From positions 1 to 45,158 of the forward strand of contig NZ_JAGSSV010000025.1 of NCBI RefSeq assembly GCF_018145875.1: a DNA stretch of 45,158 nucleotides, read 5' to 3'. Source of the stretch: Marinomonas vulgaris (GTDB taxonomy: Bacteria; Pseudomonadota; Gammaproteobacteria; Pseudomonadales; Marinomonadaceae). The notes under the pieces are model-generated. The model was not told the origin of the DNA and made no database searches. It was given only the letters and a program-made list of their open reading frames with translations. Numbering within the stretch: the stretch's first letter is position 1; the number at the start of each line of letters is the position of its first letter. Shown here in pieces: positions 29,464 through 37,906 of the stretch. Both the position numbers and the translations under genes were made by a program.

Positions 29464-31047
29464 TTAAGCGACCGCTTTTACGGGAGGGCGAACCAAGGCC
29501 AGACTTTCTTCAGCGAAACCAGTACCGGCTTCGGTGTAAAAGTTGAACACGTTGTCGATGCCACTGGCGATGAGGATGTCGCGCTCATCTTGGTAGCGGG
29601 CAATGGCGGCGATCTGGCCGGTGTAATTGGCTTTTCGCAGCTGTATGGCCACATTGGTGGTGTCTTCTGCAGCAGGCAAGGCTAGCAGTACTAAGTTGAT
29701 CCGAGAGGTGTCTAAACGCTCCCATAAATCTGCGTCCTCACCGTCCCCATAAAAGACGTTTTCTTTGGCTTCTTGCATGCGATTAATGCGGTTGCGATCG
29801 GCATCCATACCGGCCACGGTATCCCCGACTAGGCCGGTTAATGAGTCAAATGCGCCTCGCCCAACTCGTCCCAATCCAACCACCAATATGTCGCTGTTAA
29901 CGGGTTGTACGAAGCGATCTTCCGGTAAGCAATGTGGGCTTTCAAAGCGACGAATCGTGTCTTTGTTTTTGCGGTACATGCGATGCACATTGCGGTACAA
30001 AACGCTCGTAATAACAAAGGAAAAAGACACTGCCAAGGCCAGTACTACAAGCCACTCTTTTTCGAGCCAGCCATTCGACACACTCAAAGCCACAACGATC
30101 AAGCCGAACTCGCTGTAGTTCGATAAAATCATTGAGGACAAGAAGGAGGTTCGACCACGTAGCTTCATCTTGGTGAGCAACAGGAAGAAAAGCGCGAACT
30201 TGAGCAAAATCACTAGTGTAATGATCAAGCTGATGCCGATCATACTCAATGTCGGCAGGGCGGTGAAACCGATGGACAAGAAAAAGCCAATCAAGAAGAG
30301 GTCTTTGAAGTTCATCAGTGACTTGTTCATTTCGTTCGCTTTGGCGTGAGAGGCCAGTAAAATGCCGAGAATCAGAGCGCCCAAATCTCCCTTTACACCG
30401 AAGAGATAAAATAGCTCGTAGCCACCCAATGCGAGAAAAAGCCCTGTTAATGGCAGCATTTCCCCGTGACCGGCTTTGTCGACGATTTTGTTAATAATAG
30501 GGCGCACCAGTAAGAGCCCGAACAAACACAAGGCCCAGATAGACGGTATTTTACCCGTCGCGGCCACCAAAAAGACGACGGCGACTATGTCTTGCATGAC
30601 CAAAATACCCAGAGACAATTGTCCGTGGCGGGTTTTTAGTTCGCTGCTTTCTTCAAGCAATTTCATCACACACACGGTGCTGGAAAAGCTTAATGCAAAG
30701 CCTACAAGGGCGGCGGTTTTAAAATCGAGTACCCCAAAGTAGGGTAAGCTTAACGTGCCTAGCAGAAGGGCGATACCAGCAAACAGCAAGGTCGAAATAC
30801 CCATGTGGCTTAACGTGGATGCCCACACTTCTTGCTTTAAAAGGTCTTTTACATGCAATTTCAGCCCGATACTAAACAGCATGAGTGTGATGCCAATGTT
30901 AGCAAGTGACTCTAACGTACTGCTGGGTTCCAACCCTGCGTAGTTGAGCAAAAAGCCTGCTAACAAAAAGCCAATGAGCGGCGGCAAATTGATCAGCTTA
31001 ACGGCTAATCCGCACACAAAAGCGAATAATATCCAAGTAAATTCCAT
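29464..31047 (-). CDS. CPA2-family cation/proton antiporter with TrkA-N domain
   Basis: Inner-membrane monovalent cation:proton antiporter of the KefB/KefC/YbaL kind. The 527-residue protein has about 12 membrane helices (residues 4-350) with conserved LPPLIGFLLAGFLL, IGITLMLFSIGLKL and Asp153 in LVMQDIVAVVFL, then a cytoplasmic Rossmann domain beginning GLGRVGRG (391-398) that binds a nucleotide. No TrkA-C domain follows. It likely protects from electrophiles or adjusts potassium and pH, but substrate cannot be read from sequence. It stands alone, divergent from the pterin dehydratase gene. Confidence 0.88.
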   Translation of the reverse strand: MEFTWILFAFVCGLAVKLINLPPLIGFLLAGFLLNYAGLEPSSTLESLANIGITLMLFSIGLKLHVKDLLKQEVWASTLSHMGISTLLFAGIALLLGTLSLPYFGVLDFKTAALVGFALSFSSTVCVMKLLEESSELKTRHGQLSLGILVMQDIVAVVFLVAATGKIPSIWALCLFGLLLVRPIINKIVDKAGHGEMLPLTGLFLALGGYELFYLFGVKGDLGALILGILLASHAKANEMNKSLMNFKDLFLIGFFLSIGFTALPTLSMIGISLIITLVILLKFALFFLLLTKMKLRGRTSFLSSMILSNYSEFGLIVVALSVSNGWLEKEWLVVLALAVSFSFVITSVLYRNVHRMYRKNKDTIRRFESPHCLPEDRFVQPVNSDILVVGLGRVGRGAFDSLTGLVGDTVAGMDADRNRINRMQEAKENVFYGDGEDADLWERLDTSRINLVLLALPAAEDTTNVAIQLRKANYTGQIAAIARYQDERDILIASGIDNVFNFYTEAGTGFAEESLALVRPPVKAVA

Positions 31048-31156
31048 ACAGTCCTTCTACATTGATGGGTGGTAAACTAGGTATTCATCATACGAAATTT
31101 GCGCCATGCACGCAGCACAGTATGTGTGAAAATGCTTATTAATTGAGGGAAAGCAG

Positions 31157-31465
31157 ATGACAGTCAAAAAATTAGAGTCCCATGAGATAGACCAAGCGCT
31201 GAACCAGTTAAATTCAAGCGCGTCGCCGAGTTGGACAATAGAAGACGATAAATTCACCAAAACCTTTAAATTTAAGAATTTTAAGCAGGCGTTTGGTTTT
31301 ATGACCATGTGCGCTATGCAGGCGGAGCAAGATGACCATCACCCTGAATGGTTCAATGTGTACAACAAGGTGGTGGTGCAGTTAACCACACACGAGGCTT
31401 CCGGAGTGTCGCAAAAAGACGTCGATCTCGCTCAGAAGATGGACGCCTTTGCTCAGTGTTTTTAA
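31157..31465 (+). CDS. phhB: Pterin-4a-carbinolamine dehydratase
   Basis: Dehydrates 4a-hydroxytetrahydrobiopterin, recycling the cofactor of aromatic amino acid hydroxylases. The 102-residue protein has the family signature [18 protein letters not shown] with His61, His62 and a further His79 in [12 protein letters not shown]. No phenylalanine hydroxylase gene is beside it in this window. GAGGGAAAGC precedes the ATG. Members of this family also act as moonlighting regulators in other systems; nothing here suggests that. Confidence 0.92.
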   Translation: MTVKKLESHEIDQALNQLNSSASPSWTIEDDKFTKTFKFKNFKQAFGFMTMCAMQAEQDDHHPEWFNVYNKVVVQLTTHEASGVSQKDVDLAQKMDAFAQCF

Positions 31466-31489
31466 GTGTAAGCCTTTAGTGGGTCAGCT

Positions 31490-32074
31490 TTAATGGGTCA
31501 GAATAGCGGCTAATAATTGGCTTGAGGTGGGGACTAACCCTACTTTTAGGTCAAAGGGCTTAAACACCTTGTTGATAATTTCGGCGGTGTAATTGCCCTT
31601 ATCGTTTTCGATTTCAGACAAGGTTTTCCGCGAAACGCCACAGAGTGTCGTATAGGCATCTTGTCGGATCCCCAGCACACCCACGCGCAATTCCCGCAGC
31701 GCTTCGCCTTGGGTAATTTCATCGAGCAATAAACGCTTGATGATGTGATTGATGGCGATGAGCTGCTCTTCTTTCGACATAGGCGACGCGGTTTTTGACG
31801 CCCTTTGGCGGCTGGTCACAGAGTGGTCGTCTTCTCCTGCTTGTGTTTTTAGGGTGTTTTCTAATGTGGGAAGTTTTTGATCTGCTTTAGAGTGCACCTG
31901 CGCGTCCGTCGCCTTGATGCTCTCAACCTTGATCGAAGTGTCTGTGCTTTTCTCTTTGATGGCTTTCTTGTTATCGGCTTTATGTTGCTTCTTTTTCTTT
32001 GTTGCACTTTTTTTGGCTTTCGCCTTGTGCTTTTTCATGGGTTGAGCGCTGTCTAATTGATCTTTCATCTTCAT
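31490..32074 (-). CDS. HTH (XRE/HipB-like) protein with lysine-rich N-terminal tail
   Basis: From the ATG at 32074 this is a 194-residue protein in two very different halves. Residues 1-95 are disordered and highly basic, with many Lys-Lys and Ala-Lys runs (KKHKAKAKKSATKKKKQHK), like the tails of histone-like proteins. The C-terminal third is a helix-turn-helix domain: QDAYTTLCGVSRKTLSEIENDKGNYTAEI reads as helices 2-4 of an XRE fold, followed by VFKPFDLKVGLVP typical of HipB-like regulators. No HipA is adjacent. The GGAG of the start region lies nine bases before the chosen ATG and abuts an earlier ATG at 32083. Probably a DNA-binding regulator; the target is unknown. Confidence 0.7.
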   Translation of the reverse strand: MKMKDQLDSAQPMKKHKAKAKKSATKKKKQHKADNKKAIKEKSTDTSIKVESIKATDAQVHSKADQKLPTLENTLKTQAGEDDHSVTSRQRASKTASPMSKEEQLIAINHIIKRLLLDEITQGEALRELRVGVLGIRQDAYTTLCGVSRKTLSEIENDKGNYTAEIINKVFKPFDLKVGLVPTSSQLLAAILTH

Positions 32075-32215
32075 TTTTATCATCTCCGTTATGTTTAAAA
32101 AAGTTCGATGTAATGGGATTAAATAGAGCGTACAAAATTAATATGACAGATAAGTAACAATAGTCAACTCAGGCCAATATGATGTGCTGTGGATAGCGAG
32201 GCAGGCTAGAACCTT

Positions 32216-33067
32216 CTACAAGGCCCAGCTGGCGAACGATGTCACCTTATTAAGCAACTTGGTTTTGATCTGTTCGAAATCCTCTGGAAAGGGCAGATTT
32301 TTACGATAAACCAAGTAAATGGGGTAGGTGAACTCCACCGCATTGGGGACTTTTTTTAGTGCTCCTGTTTTCAAATAAGAGTCAACCACACGAGTACGAA
32401 AGTACCCATTACCGCCAGCCGCTAATAAGTATTTGAGCGCCATGGGGCCGAGAGAAAATTGCATGGCAGTGCGACGGTTATAAGGCATACAGCGATCAAA
32501 CTGCAGAGTGAACTCCTCCCCCCAATCAATAAACACATTGGGTTCTGGCTGTTGGCAAGAAGCCACATGAATCAGTTTTTCCTCAGCGATTTGTTCAACG
32601 ATTAAACCGCTTAAATAGCGCGGGCTATGAACGATAATGGCGTCCAACTCGTTTTTTTGCAGAGCTTGATACAGTAGATTGGTTGTGGTGACTTGGCTGT
32701 GAACCAGCCACTGCGGGAAATCGCTTTTCAACGCCACCAGCCAATCCACCAAAATGGGGTTCCATAAACTCACATCACCGCCGATATTGAGCGTCTGCTG
32801 AGGCTGGTAATCGCTGTTGGCACACGCCTGTTTGGCTTGCTCCCAGGCTTCTACCATATTTTGTGCGGGTTTGACGAAGGCCTCGCCGCTTTTGGTCAGC
32901 CTAGCCCCCGCGCGATTACGTACAAATAAGGTGCAGCCCAATGCGGATTCCAGTGTCTGAATGCGCGCCGTCACTGTGGTTTGTGTCACGTGCAGTCGTT
33001 GAGCGGCACGGGCGAACGTGCCCGAATGCAGAATTTCCAAAAACGTCTTTGCTTGTTCAGTGTCCAT
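32216..33067 (-). CDS. LysR-family transcriptional regulator
   Basis: A 283-residue regulator. The N-terminal winged HTH reads FLEILHSGTFARAAQRLHVTQTTVTARIQTLE, and LGCTLFVRNRAGARLT completes it. A periplasmic-binding-type effector domain follows. It is divergent from the HPP-family gene across 153 bases that hold a 12-base-arm palindrome, so it probably controls both itself and that membrane protein. Effector unknown. Confidence 0.9.
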   Translation of the reverse strand: MDTEQAKTFLEILHSGTFARAAQRLHVTQTTVTARIQTLESALGCTLFVRNRAGARLTKSGEAFVKPAQNMVEAWEQAKQACANSDYQPQQTLNIGGDVSLWNPILVDWLVALKSDFPQWLVHSQVTTTNLLYQALQKNELDAIIVHSPRYLSGLIVEQIAEEKLIHVASCQQPEPNVFIDWGEEFTLQFDRCMPYNRRTAMQFSLGPMALKYLLAAGGNGYFRTRVVDSYLKTGALKKVPNAVEFTYPIYLVYRKNLPFPEDFEQIKTKLLNKVTSFASWAL

Positions 33068-33075
33068 CGTCTTCT

Positions 33076-33102
33076 TTTAAATGCAATTTTATTGCATTTA
33101 AA
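33076..33102. promoter_or_regulatory. Palindromic operator between LysR gene and HPP gene
   Basis: Perfect arms TTTAAATGCAAT and ATTGCATTTAAA around TTT. The inner part fits the T-N11-A LysR pattern (TGCAA ... TTGCA). It begins nine bases before the LysR start codon, so regulator binding could repress its own gene. A TATAAT at 33109-33114 lies beside it on the HPP side. Confidence 0.65.
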
Positions 33103-33220
33103 CCTCATTATAATTCGTTATACATGAATCCATTCTACGCACTAAAATGCCTGCTTGACCAGCCTGACAGCCTCTTCGCTGGTATTTCTTAACGATTAGA
33201 AAACAGGAGAAAGTGCCGAC

Positions 33221-33955
33221 ATGATCGCGCCCTTATATCGATGGATCGCTGGTTTTATGGGCGTAACACCCAACAACACCTCTCATGTGGAGCGCTTTAT
33301 TGCCGGCAGCACGGCTTGTATCGCCTTGATCAGCGTCTTTTATTTTTCGGGATTATTCTTGTCGCTACCAGATTCACTCTTGGTGGTGTCTTCTATTGGT
33401 GCCAGCGTGGTGCTCTTGTTCGCCGTGCCTCATGGTGCGTTTTCACAGCCTTGGTCGTTTGTGGTGGGGCACTTTATTTCAGCCGCGATCGGTATTGGGT
33501 TGTATCAGCAGTTTGGGGCGTCTTTTATGGTCGGCGCCATGGCGGTTGGTGTTTCAATCGTCGTGATGCATTACTTAAACTGTTTACACCCACCGGGTGG
33601 TTCCACGGCTTTGTCCTGTGTGATTGGCGGCAGCAGTATTCACGAACTGGGCTACGCGTTTTTATTGTATCCCTTATTACTCAACTTATTGGTCATGGTG
33701 GTATTGGCCTTTGTGATCAACAACGCATTTCGCTGGCGACGTTATCCCTCTTTTTTGAGCCCAACAAGCCATACAGAGCGCGCTGAAACCATGGCATTTG
33801 AACTCGAAGACTTGTACGGCGTGCTTGCCGACGAAGACCTAGTGATCGACATCAGCCCAGAAGAGCTCATGCACTTTTACGACGCGGCACGACACAAGGC
33901 CAAGGCACGCCGACAACCGAAACCCACTAGGCGCTTATTTATAGCCTCTAAATAG
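33221..33955 (+). CDS. HPP-family integral membrane protein
   Basis: A 244-residue protein with four to five membrane helices in the first 170 residues and the family signature HPPGGSTALSCVIG. After the membrane part there is a soluble tail of about 70 residues rich in acidic residues then Arg/Lys. HPP proteins are suspected nitrite or small-anion transporters; members in chloroplasts move nitrite. AGGAGA precedes the ATG by eleven bases. Divergent from a LysR regulator, which likely controls it. Confidence 0.88.
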   Translation: MIAPLYRWIAGFMGVTPNNTSHVERFIAGSTACIALISVFYFSGLFLSLPDSLLVVSSIGASVVLLFAVPHGAFSQPWSFVVGHFISAAIGIGLYQQFGASFMVGAMAVGVSIVVMHYLNCLHPPGGSTALSCVIGGSSIHELGYAFLLYPLLLNLLVMVVLAFVINNAFRWRRYPSFLSPTSHTERAETMAFELEDLYGVLADEDLVIDISPEELMHFYDAARHKAKARRQPKPTRRLFIASK

Positions 33956-34039
33956 AGTGTTTTTATCTACTTTTTGAACCATGTGTTTGTTTTTCAATCA
34001 GGCCAAATCACATCTAAGAAACAAAAAGCACAATCTCGG

Positions 34040-34068
34040 TTGGCAGTGAAACAAGAATCGACTACCTT
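34040..34068 (+). promoter_or_regulatory. Possible promoter of the RpiR gene
   Basis: TTGGCA (34040-34045) and TACCTT (34063-34068) are 17 bases apart. The spacer starts GTGAAACAA, the same half-site word as in the operator ahead of the amidase gene, which suggests autoregulation. Confidence 0.35.
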
Positions 34069-34098
34069 AGTGCAAAGTATTTAACGAGAGGCGTATTC

Positions 34099-34917
34099 GT
34101 GACTATAAAGCAGGATGTGTTGTCCCTGATTGAGAAAACCTACCCTACCTTGTCGCCATCGGCTCGGGCGATTGCGAATTACTTGCAGCAGAACCCTTTG
34201 GCGATTGTTAGTCAAACGTCGGCGGAGATCGCGGAAAACACCCATACCTCTAAGGCGACGGTGAGTCGGTTCTTTCGTCAGCTAGGCTATGATTCCCAGC
34301 AGGGCGCGAAGCAGGCGCAGTTAGCGCTGCGGGAAAGTGGTGTGCCGATTTACACACAAGGCTCGTCTTTGGATCAAACGGCGCAAGAGCTGAAAAATTT
34401 ATCCCTCACCTTTGAAGGGCTACGACCTGACACGCTGAACGAGATCAGCGAGCAACTTGCCACCGCGCGTCGTGTCACCTTAATTGGCTTTCGTAACGCG
34501 TATCCGTTGGCGCTGCATTTTCGTCAACAGCTCCAGCAAGTTCGCCATTCTGTGCGTTTATTGCCTCAACCAGGGCAAACGCTGGGGGAAGATTTACACG
34601 ACATTCTGGACGACGAAGTCATTGTGTTGCTCGGCTTTCGTCGTCGTACGCGACAGTTCAAGCAGATTGTGGCGGCGTTAAAAGGTCGCAAAACCGTCTT
34701 GATTACCGACCCAACAGGGCAGGTGTATAACCAGCAGGTGTCTCATGTGTTGGTGTGTCATCTTGGTAACGAAAGCCCGTTTGACAGTTATGCGGCGCCC
34801 ATGAGTTTGATTTCCATGTTGTGCAATCGAGTGTTTGCCAATCTCGGTGACGGGGCGAATCGTCAAACTCAAGCCATTTCCGCCTTGTACGAATCCTTGG
34901 ATGAACTGGAACCTTAA
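34099..34917 (+). CDS. RpiR/MurR-family regulator of the ureide operon
   Basis: A 272-residue regulator starting with GTG after GAGAGGCG. The N-terminal HTH_6 domain (about residues 1-77) has TSAEIAENTHTSKATVSRFFRQLGYDS. The C-terminal SIS domain (about 105-245) has VTLIGFRNAYPLALHFRQQL and VIVLLGFRRRTRQFKQIV, which would bind a phospho-sugar or related small molecule. In Klebsiella an RpiR-type regulator (HpxU) accompanies the hpx purine-ureide genes, and the neighbours here are of that kind. It lies 125 bases before the operon promoter, whose palindrome is the likely binding site. Confidence 0.88.
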   Translation: MTIKQDVLSLIEKTYPTLSPSARAIANYLQQNPLAIVSQTSAEIAENTHTSKATVSRFFRQLGYDSQQGAKQAQLALRESGVPIYTQGSSLDQTAQELKNLSLTFEGLRPDTLNEISEQLATARRVTLIGFRNAYPLALHFRQQLQQVRHSVRLLPQPGQTLGEDLHDILDDEVIVLLGFRRRTRQFKQIVAALKGRKTVLITDPTGQVYNQQVSHVLVCHLGNESPFDSYAAPMSLISMLCNRVFANLGDGANRQTQAISALYESLDELEP

Positions 34918-34989
34918 CTCTCTTCATCTTTGCATTATGTTCCGTTTACGACATACCACTGGGAAAATAATGAATATTTTTCGTTTCAG

Positions 34990-35018
34990 TTGACATGGTG
35001 GTGAAACGATTGTTTCAT
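34990..35018 (+). promoter_or_regulatory. Promoter with RpiR-type operator before the ureide operon
   Basis: TTGACA (34990-34995) is followed 17 bases later by TTTCAT (35013-35018). The perfect palindrome TGAAAC-GATT-GTTTCA (35002-35017) fills the spacer and touches the -10 box, so a bound regulator would block RNA polymerase. The ribosome site GGAGGG of the amidase gene follows at 35034-35039. Confidence 0.6.
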
Positions 35019-35042
35019 ATAGACTCATTAAACGGAGGGTAT

Positions 35043-36245
35043 ATGAAACATTTCCCAGTCGAGAATCCATTCCTTACTCCATCAGCCGACCTCGAGCAGC
35101 CGGATACGACAGCGGGACTCTTGCCCCTCAGTGGCTTACGACTCGCGGTGAAAGATTTGTTTCATATGGCCGGATTGCCGACCTCGGCGGGCAACCCAAC
35201 TTGGCTTGCGACGCATCCTATTCCGACGCAAACGGCTTCCAGCGTGACCGCTCTCATCGAAGCGGGCGCTGAGTTTTGTGGCAAAACCATAACAGACGAA
35301 CTCGCTTACAGCCTAAACGGCCAAAACATTCATTACGGTACGCTGATTAACCCACTTACACCGAATCGACTCCCCGGCGGTTCTTCCTCCGGTTCGGCTA
35401 TCGCCGTAGCAAAAGAACTCGCTGACATTGGTTTGGGCACCGACACCGGCGGCTCCATTCGAGTTCCCGCCAGCTACAACGGTTTATTTGGTTTGCGCCC
35501 AACCCACGGAATAATTGCCGCAGACAACATGGTCGCCCTTGCGCCGTCTTTCGATACGGTGGGTTTGTTAACCCGAGATTTGGCCACCCTAACAAAAGCC
35601 GCCAAGGTTTTACTGAGTGCGAGTGCGAGTGCCTTGCCAGCGCACAGCATTAACAAGGTGCTGATCGCCGACAACCTCATCAATCAAGTGGCTCATATGG
35701 CTGAGTTGAAAACACAACTGGCTAACTGGCGCGACAAGGACTTGTTACCAAACGAAGCGACGCTTCACATCGACACCCAAGCCTGGCAAACCAGCGCGAC
35801 CTTTCGTACTCTTCAAGGAGCGGAAATATGGCAAGAACACGGCGAATGGGTGACCTTGGTTACAGAGCACGACAAGAAAGCGGTCTTTGCCCCCGATATT
35901 CAAACTCGCTTTGCCTGGTGTGACACCCTCAGCGGCCAAGAGATCCAAGCCGCTCAACAACAGCGAGCGGATTTTACAGATTGGCTAGAAAGTGAATTAA
36001 AAGAGGGCGTGTTGATCATTCCCACTACGCCGGGTTTATCGCCCTTGTTAGAAGCGGCGGAAGCCGACCTTGCCGTGTACCGTAATCAATTAATGGACAT
36101 CACCGCCATCGCAGGGTTAGCGGGTTTGCCCCAGCTGCACCTGCCGGTTTGCACCCTAAACGGCGCACCGTGCGGCTTGTCTTTGGTCGGGCCAAAAGGC
36201 AGCGACCTTGCGTTAATCGACTTTGCAACACATCTAATGGAGTAG
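35043..36245 (+). CDS. Amidase-signature hydrolase of the ureide operon
   Basis: A 400-residue amidase with the Ser-cisSer-Lys triad: Lys37 in LAVKDLF, the serine run in GGSSSGSA (114-116) and Ser138 in GTDTGGSIRVPAS. Its body, with GNPTWLATHP and the Tyr-Gly-Thr segment NIHYGTLINPLTPNRLPGGSS, resembles plant AMI1-type (indole-acetamide hydrolase) amidases more than AtzE/HpxY, judged from memory. In Klebsiella hpxXYZ an amidase-signature protein (HpxY) is beside the oxamate hydrolase, so this is a candidate for oxalurate or another ureide-chain hydrolysis. The chosen ATG has GGAGGG three bases upstream; the frame opens 16 residues earlier without a ribosome site. First gene of the operon. Confidence 0.82.
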   Translation: MKHFPVENPFLTPSADLEQPDTTAGLLPLSGLRLAVKDLFHMAGLPTSAGNPTWLATHPIPTQTASSVTALIEAGAEFCGKTITDELAYSLNGQNIHYGTLINPLTPNRLPGGSSSGSAIAVAKELADIGLGTDTGGSIRVPASYNGLFGLRPTHGIIAADNMVALAPSFDTVGLLTRDLATLTKAAKVLLSASASALPAHSINKVLIADNLINQVAHMAELKTQLANWRDKDLLPNEATLHIDTQAWQTSATFRTLQGAEIWQEHGEWVTLVTEHDKKAVFAPDIQTRFAWCDTLSGQEIQAAQQQRADFTDWLESELKEGVLIIPTTPGLSPLLEAAEADLAVYRNQLMDITAIAGLAGLPQLHLPVCTLNGAPCGLSLVGPKGSDLALIDFATHLME

Positions 36246-36251
36246 TTTCCC

Positions 36252-37874
36252 GTGAACAATAACAACGAAAAAAACACTGCACTAAACCGTCCTCAAGTGG
36301 CTTTTACGGCACCGCATTTTAAAGCCACGCAAGCGGGACAAAAGATTCTAGAACAAGGCGGCACGGCGATCGAAGCCATGGTCGCAGCGGCGGCCACCAT
36401 TGCGGTTGTGTATCCGCACATGAATGGATTGGGCGGCGATGGCTTTTGGTTGATCAGTGAACCAGGCAAGACGCCGGTCGGTATTGATGCGTCAGGCAAG
36501 GCCGCGGAATTGGCGACGCTGGACTTTTATCAGGGTCACGAAGCGATTCCAGCGCGGGGCGGTAAAGCGGCCTTAACCATGGCGGGCGCGGTTGCGGGTT
36601 GGCAAGAAGCCCTAGCCGTGAGTCAAGAATGGCAAGCGGCTTCTAACGCGCAAAATTTGCCTTTATCGACCTTGTTGGCAGACGCCATTGCGTTAGCGAA
36701 AAACGGCAGTGAAGTAACCAAAACCTACGTGGATGCCAGCGTTAAAACCTTCGTTGATTTAGCCGATGTTCAAGGCTTCGCCAGCACCTTTCTAAAAGAC
36801 GGTGACCTTTACAAACAAGGCGATACGCTGACCTTGCCGACATTGGCTTGCACCTTAGAGCAGCTTGTAGACAAAGGCTTAGACGACTTTTACCACGGCG
36901 ACATCGCCGAGCGATTGGCGAAAGATCTACTCAGCGCAGAGTCGCCTATTCGTCTTGCTGACTTTCACTCTTATCAGGCCAAGCGAGTTGAGCCACTTCA
37001 AGTGACAACGGGCGCGGGCACCTTATACAACTTGCCAGCACCGACCCAAGGCATCGCATCTTTATTGATCCTTGCCCTGTACGACAAGCTGTATACCCAA
37101 GGCAAAACCGCCACCGACATGGCGCATTTATTGATCGAATGCACCAAGCAGGCGTTTATTGCCCGTAATCAATATTTGACCGACGAATCTCGCTTGGCGC
37201 TGGAGCTGTCGTCTTTGTTAGACGACGAGCAACTGGAAAAAATGTGTCATGAAATCGCCCTAGAGCGAGCGCAACCTTGGCCTCATCAAGCCAAACACGG
37301 CGATACCATTTGGATGGGCGCGTGCGACAGCGAAGGCCGCATGGTCAGCTACATTCAGAGCCTGTATTGGGAATTTGGCAGCGGTGTGGTTAGCCCATCC
37401 ACAGGCATTGTGTGGAACAACCGCGGCTCGTCGTTTTCGCTAGAAAAAGGCTCTTTGCAGGAACTTGGCCCGAATTTAAAACCGTTTCACACCTTAAACC
37501 CGGCGTTCGCCGAATTGTCTGATGGTCGTCGTATGAGTTACGGCACCATGGGCGGCGAAGGTCAGCCACAAACCCAAGCGGCGTTGTTCAGTCGTTACGT
37601 GTATCACAAGATGCCACTGGATCAAGCCATCAGCGAAGGCCGTTGGTTACTGGGTCGAACATGGGGCGATGTGAGCCACAACTTAAAAATCGAACAGGAC
37701 TTTGCCGACATCGCTGCCGACGAATTAGTCAAGCGCGGCCACGATCTGGTCATCGTCGATTCGTGCAACGAATTAATGGGTCACGCGGGTGCCGTGGTGT
37801 TACACCAAGATGGTCACACAGAAGCCGCCACGGACCCGCGCAGCGATGGCTTGGCCATGGTGAGCCAACCTTAA
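36252..37874 (+). CDS. hpxW: Oxamate amidohydrolase-like Ntn hydrolase (HpxW / gamma-glutamyltransferase family)
   Basis: A 540-residue self-processing Ntn hydrolase. Thr352 in HGDTIWMG is the expected nucleophile exposed by autocleavage, giving a large and a small subunit; the small subunit continues GRMVSYIQSLYWEFGSGVV and NNRGSSFSL. The overall layout is that of gamma-glutamyltransferases, but the SYIQSLYWEFGSG run matches oxamate amidohydrolase HpxW of Klebsiella, which releases oxalate and ammonia from oxamate. No signal peptide is seen, unlike periplasmic GGT, which also favours an intracellular catabolic role. GTG start six bases after the amidase, with GGAG about ten bases upstream. 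Co-transcribed with the aminotransferase and allantoate-hydrolase genes. Confidence 0.8.
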   Translation: MNNNNEKNTALNRPQVAFTAPHFKATQAGQKILEQGGTAIEAMVAAAATIAVVYPHMNGLGGDGFWLISEPGKTPVGIDASGKAAELATLDFYQGHEAIPARGGKAALTMAGAVAGWQEALAVSQEWQAASNAQNLPLSTLLADAIALAKNGSEVTKTYVDASVKTFVDLADVQGFASTFLKDGDLYKQGDTLTLPTLACTLEQLVDKGLDDFYHGDIAERLAKDLLSAESPIRLADFHSYQAKRVEPLQVTTGAGTLYNLPAPTQGIASLLILALYDKLYTQGKTATDMAHLLIECTKQAFIARNQYLTDESRLALELSSLLDDEQLEKMCHEIALERAQPWPHQAKHGDTIWMGACDSEGRMVSYIQSLYWEFGSGVVSPSTGIVWNNRGSSFSLEKGSLQELGPNLKPFHTLNPAFAELSDGRRMSYGTMGGEGQPQTQAALFSRYVYHKMPLDQAISEGRWLLGRTWGDVSHNLKIEQDFADIAADELVKRGHDLVIVDSCNELMGHAGAVVLHQDGHTEAATDPRSDGLAMVSQP

Positions 37875-37906
37875 TCTGCCTTTATTGAACTAGGAGTGCA
37901 CAAAAC

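Noticed and set aside
33241..33786. 181-codon frame overlapping the HPP gene in another phase
   Set aside because: The HPP protein shows family motifs and membrane helices; this frame gives Arg/Cys/Trp-rich chance sequence.
36252..37874. Ordinary periplasmic gamma-glutamyltransferase
   Set aside because: No signal peptide, and the operon and the sequence around the nucleophile Thr fit oxamate amidohydrolase better.
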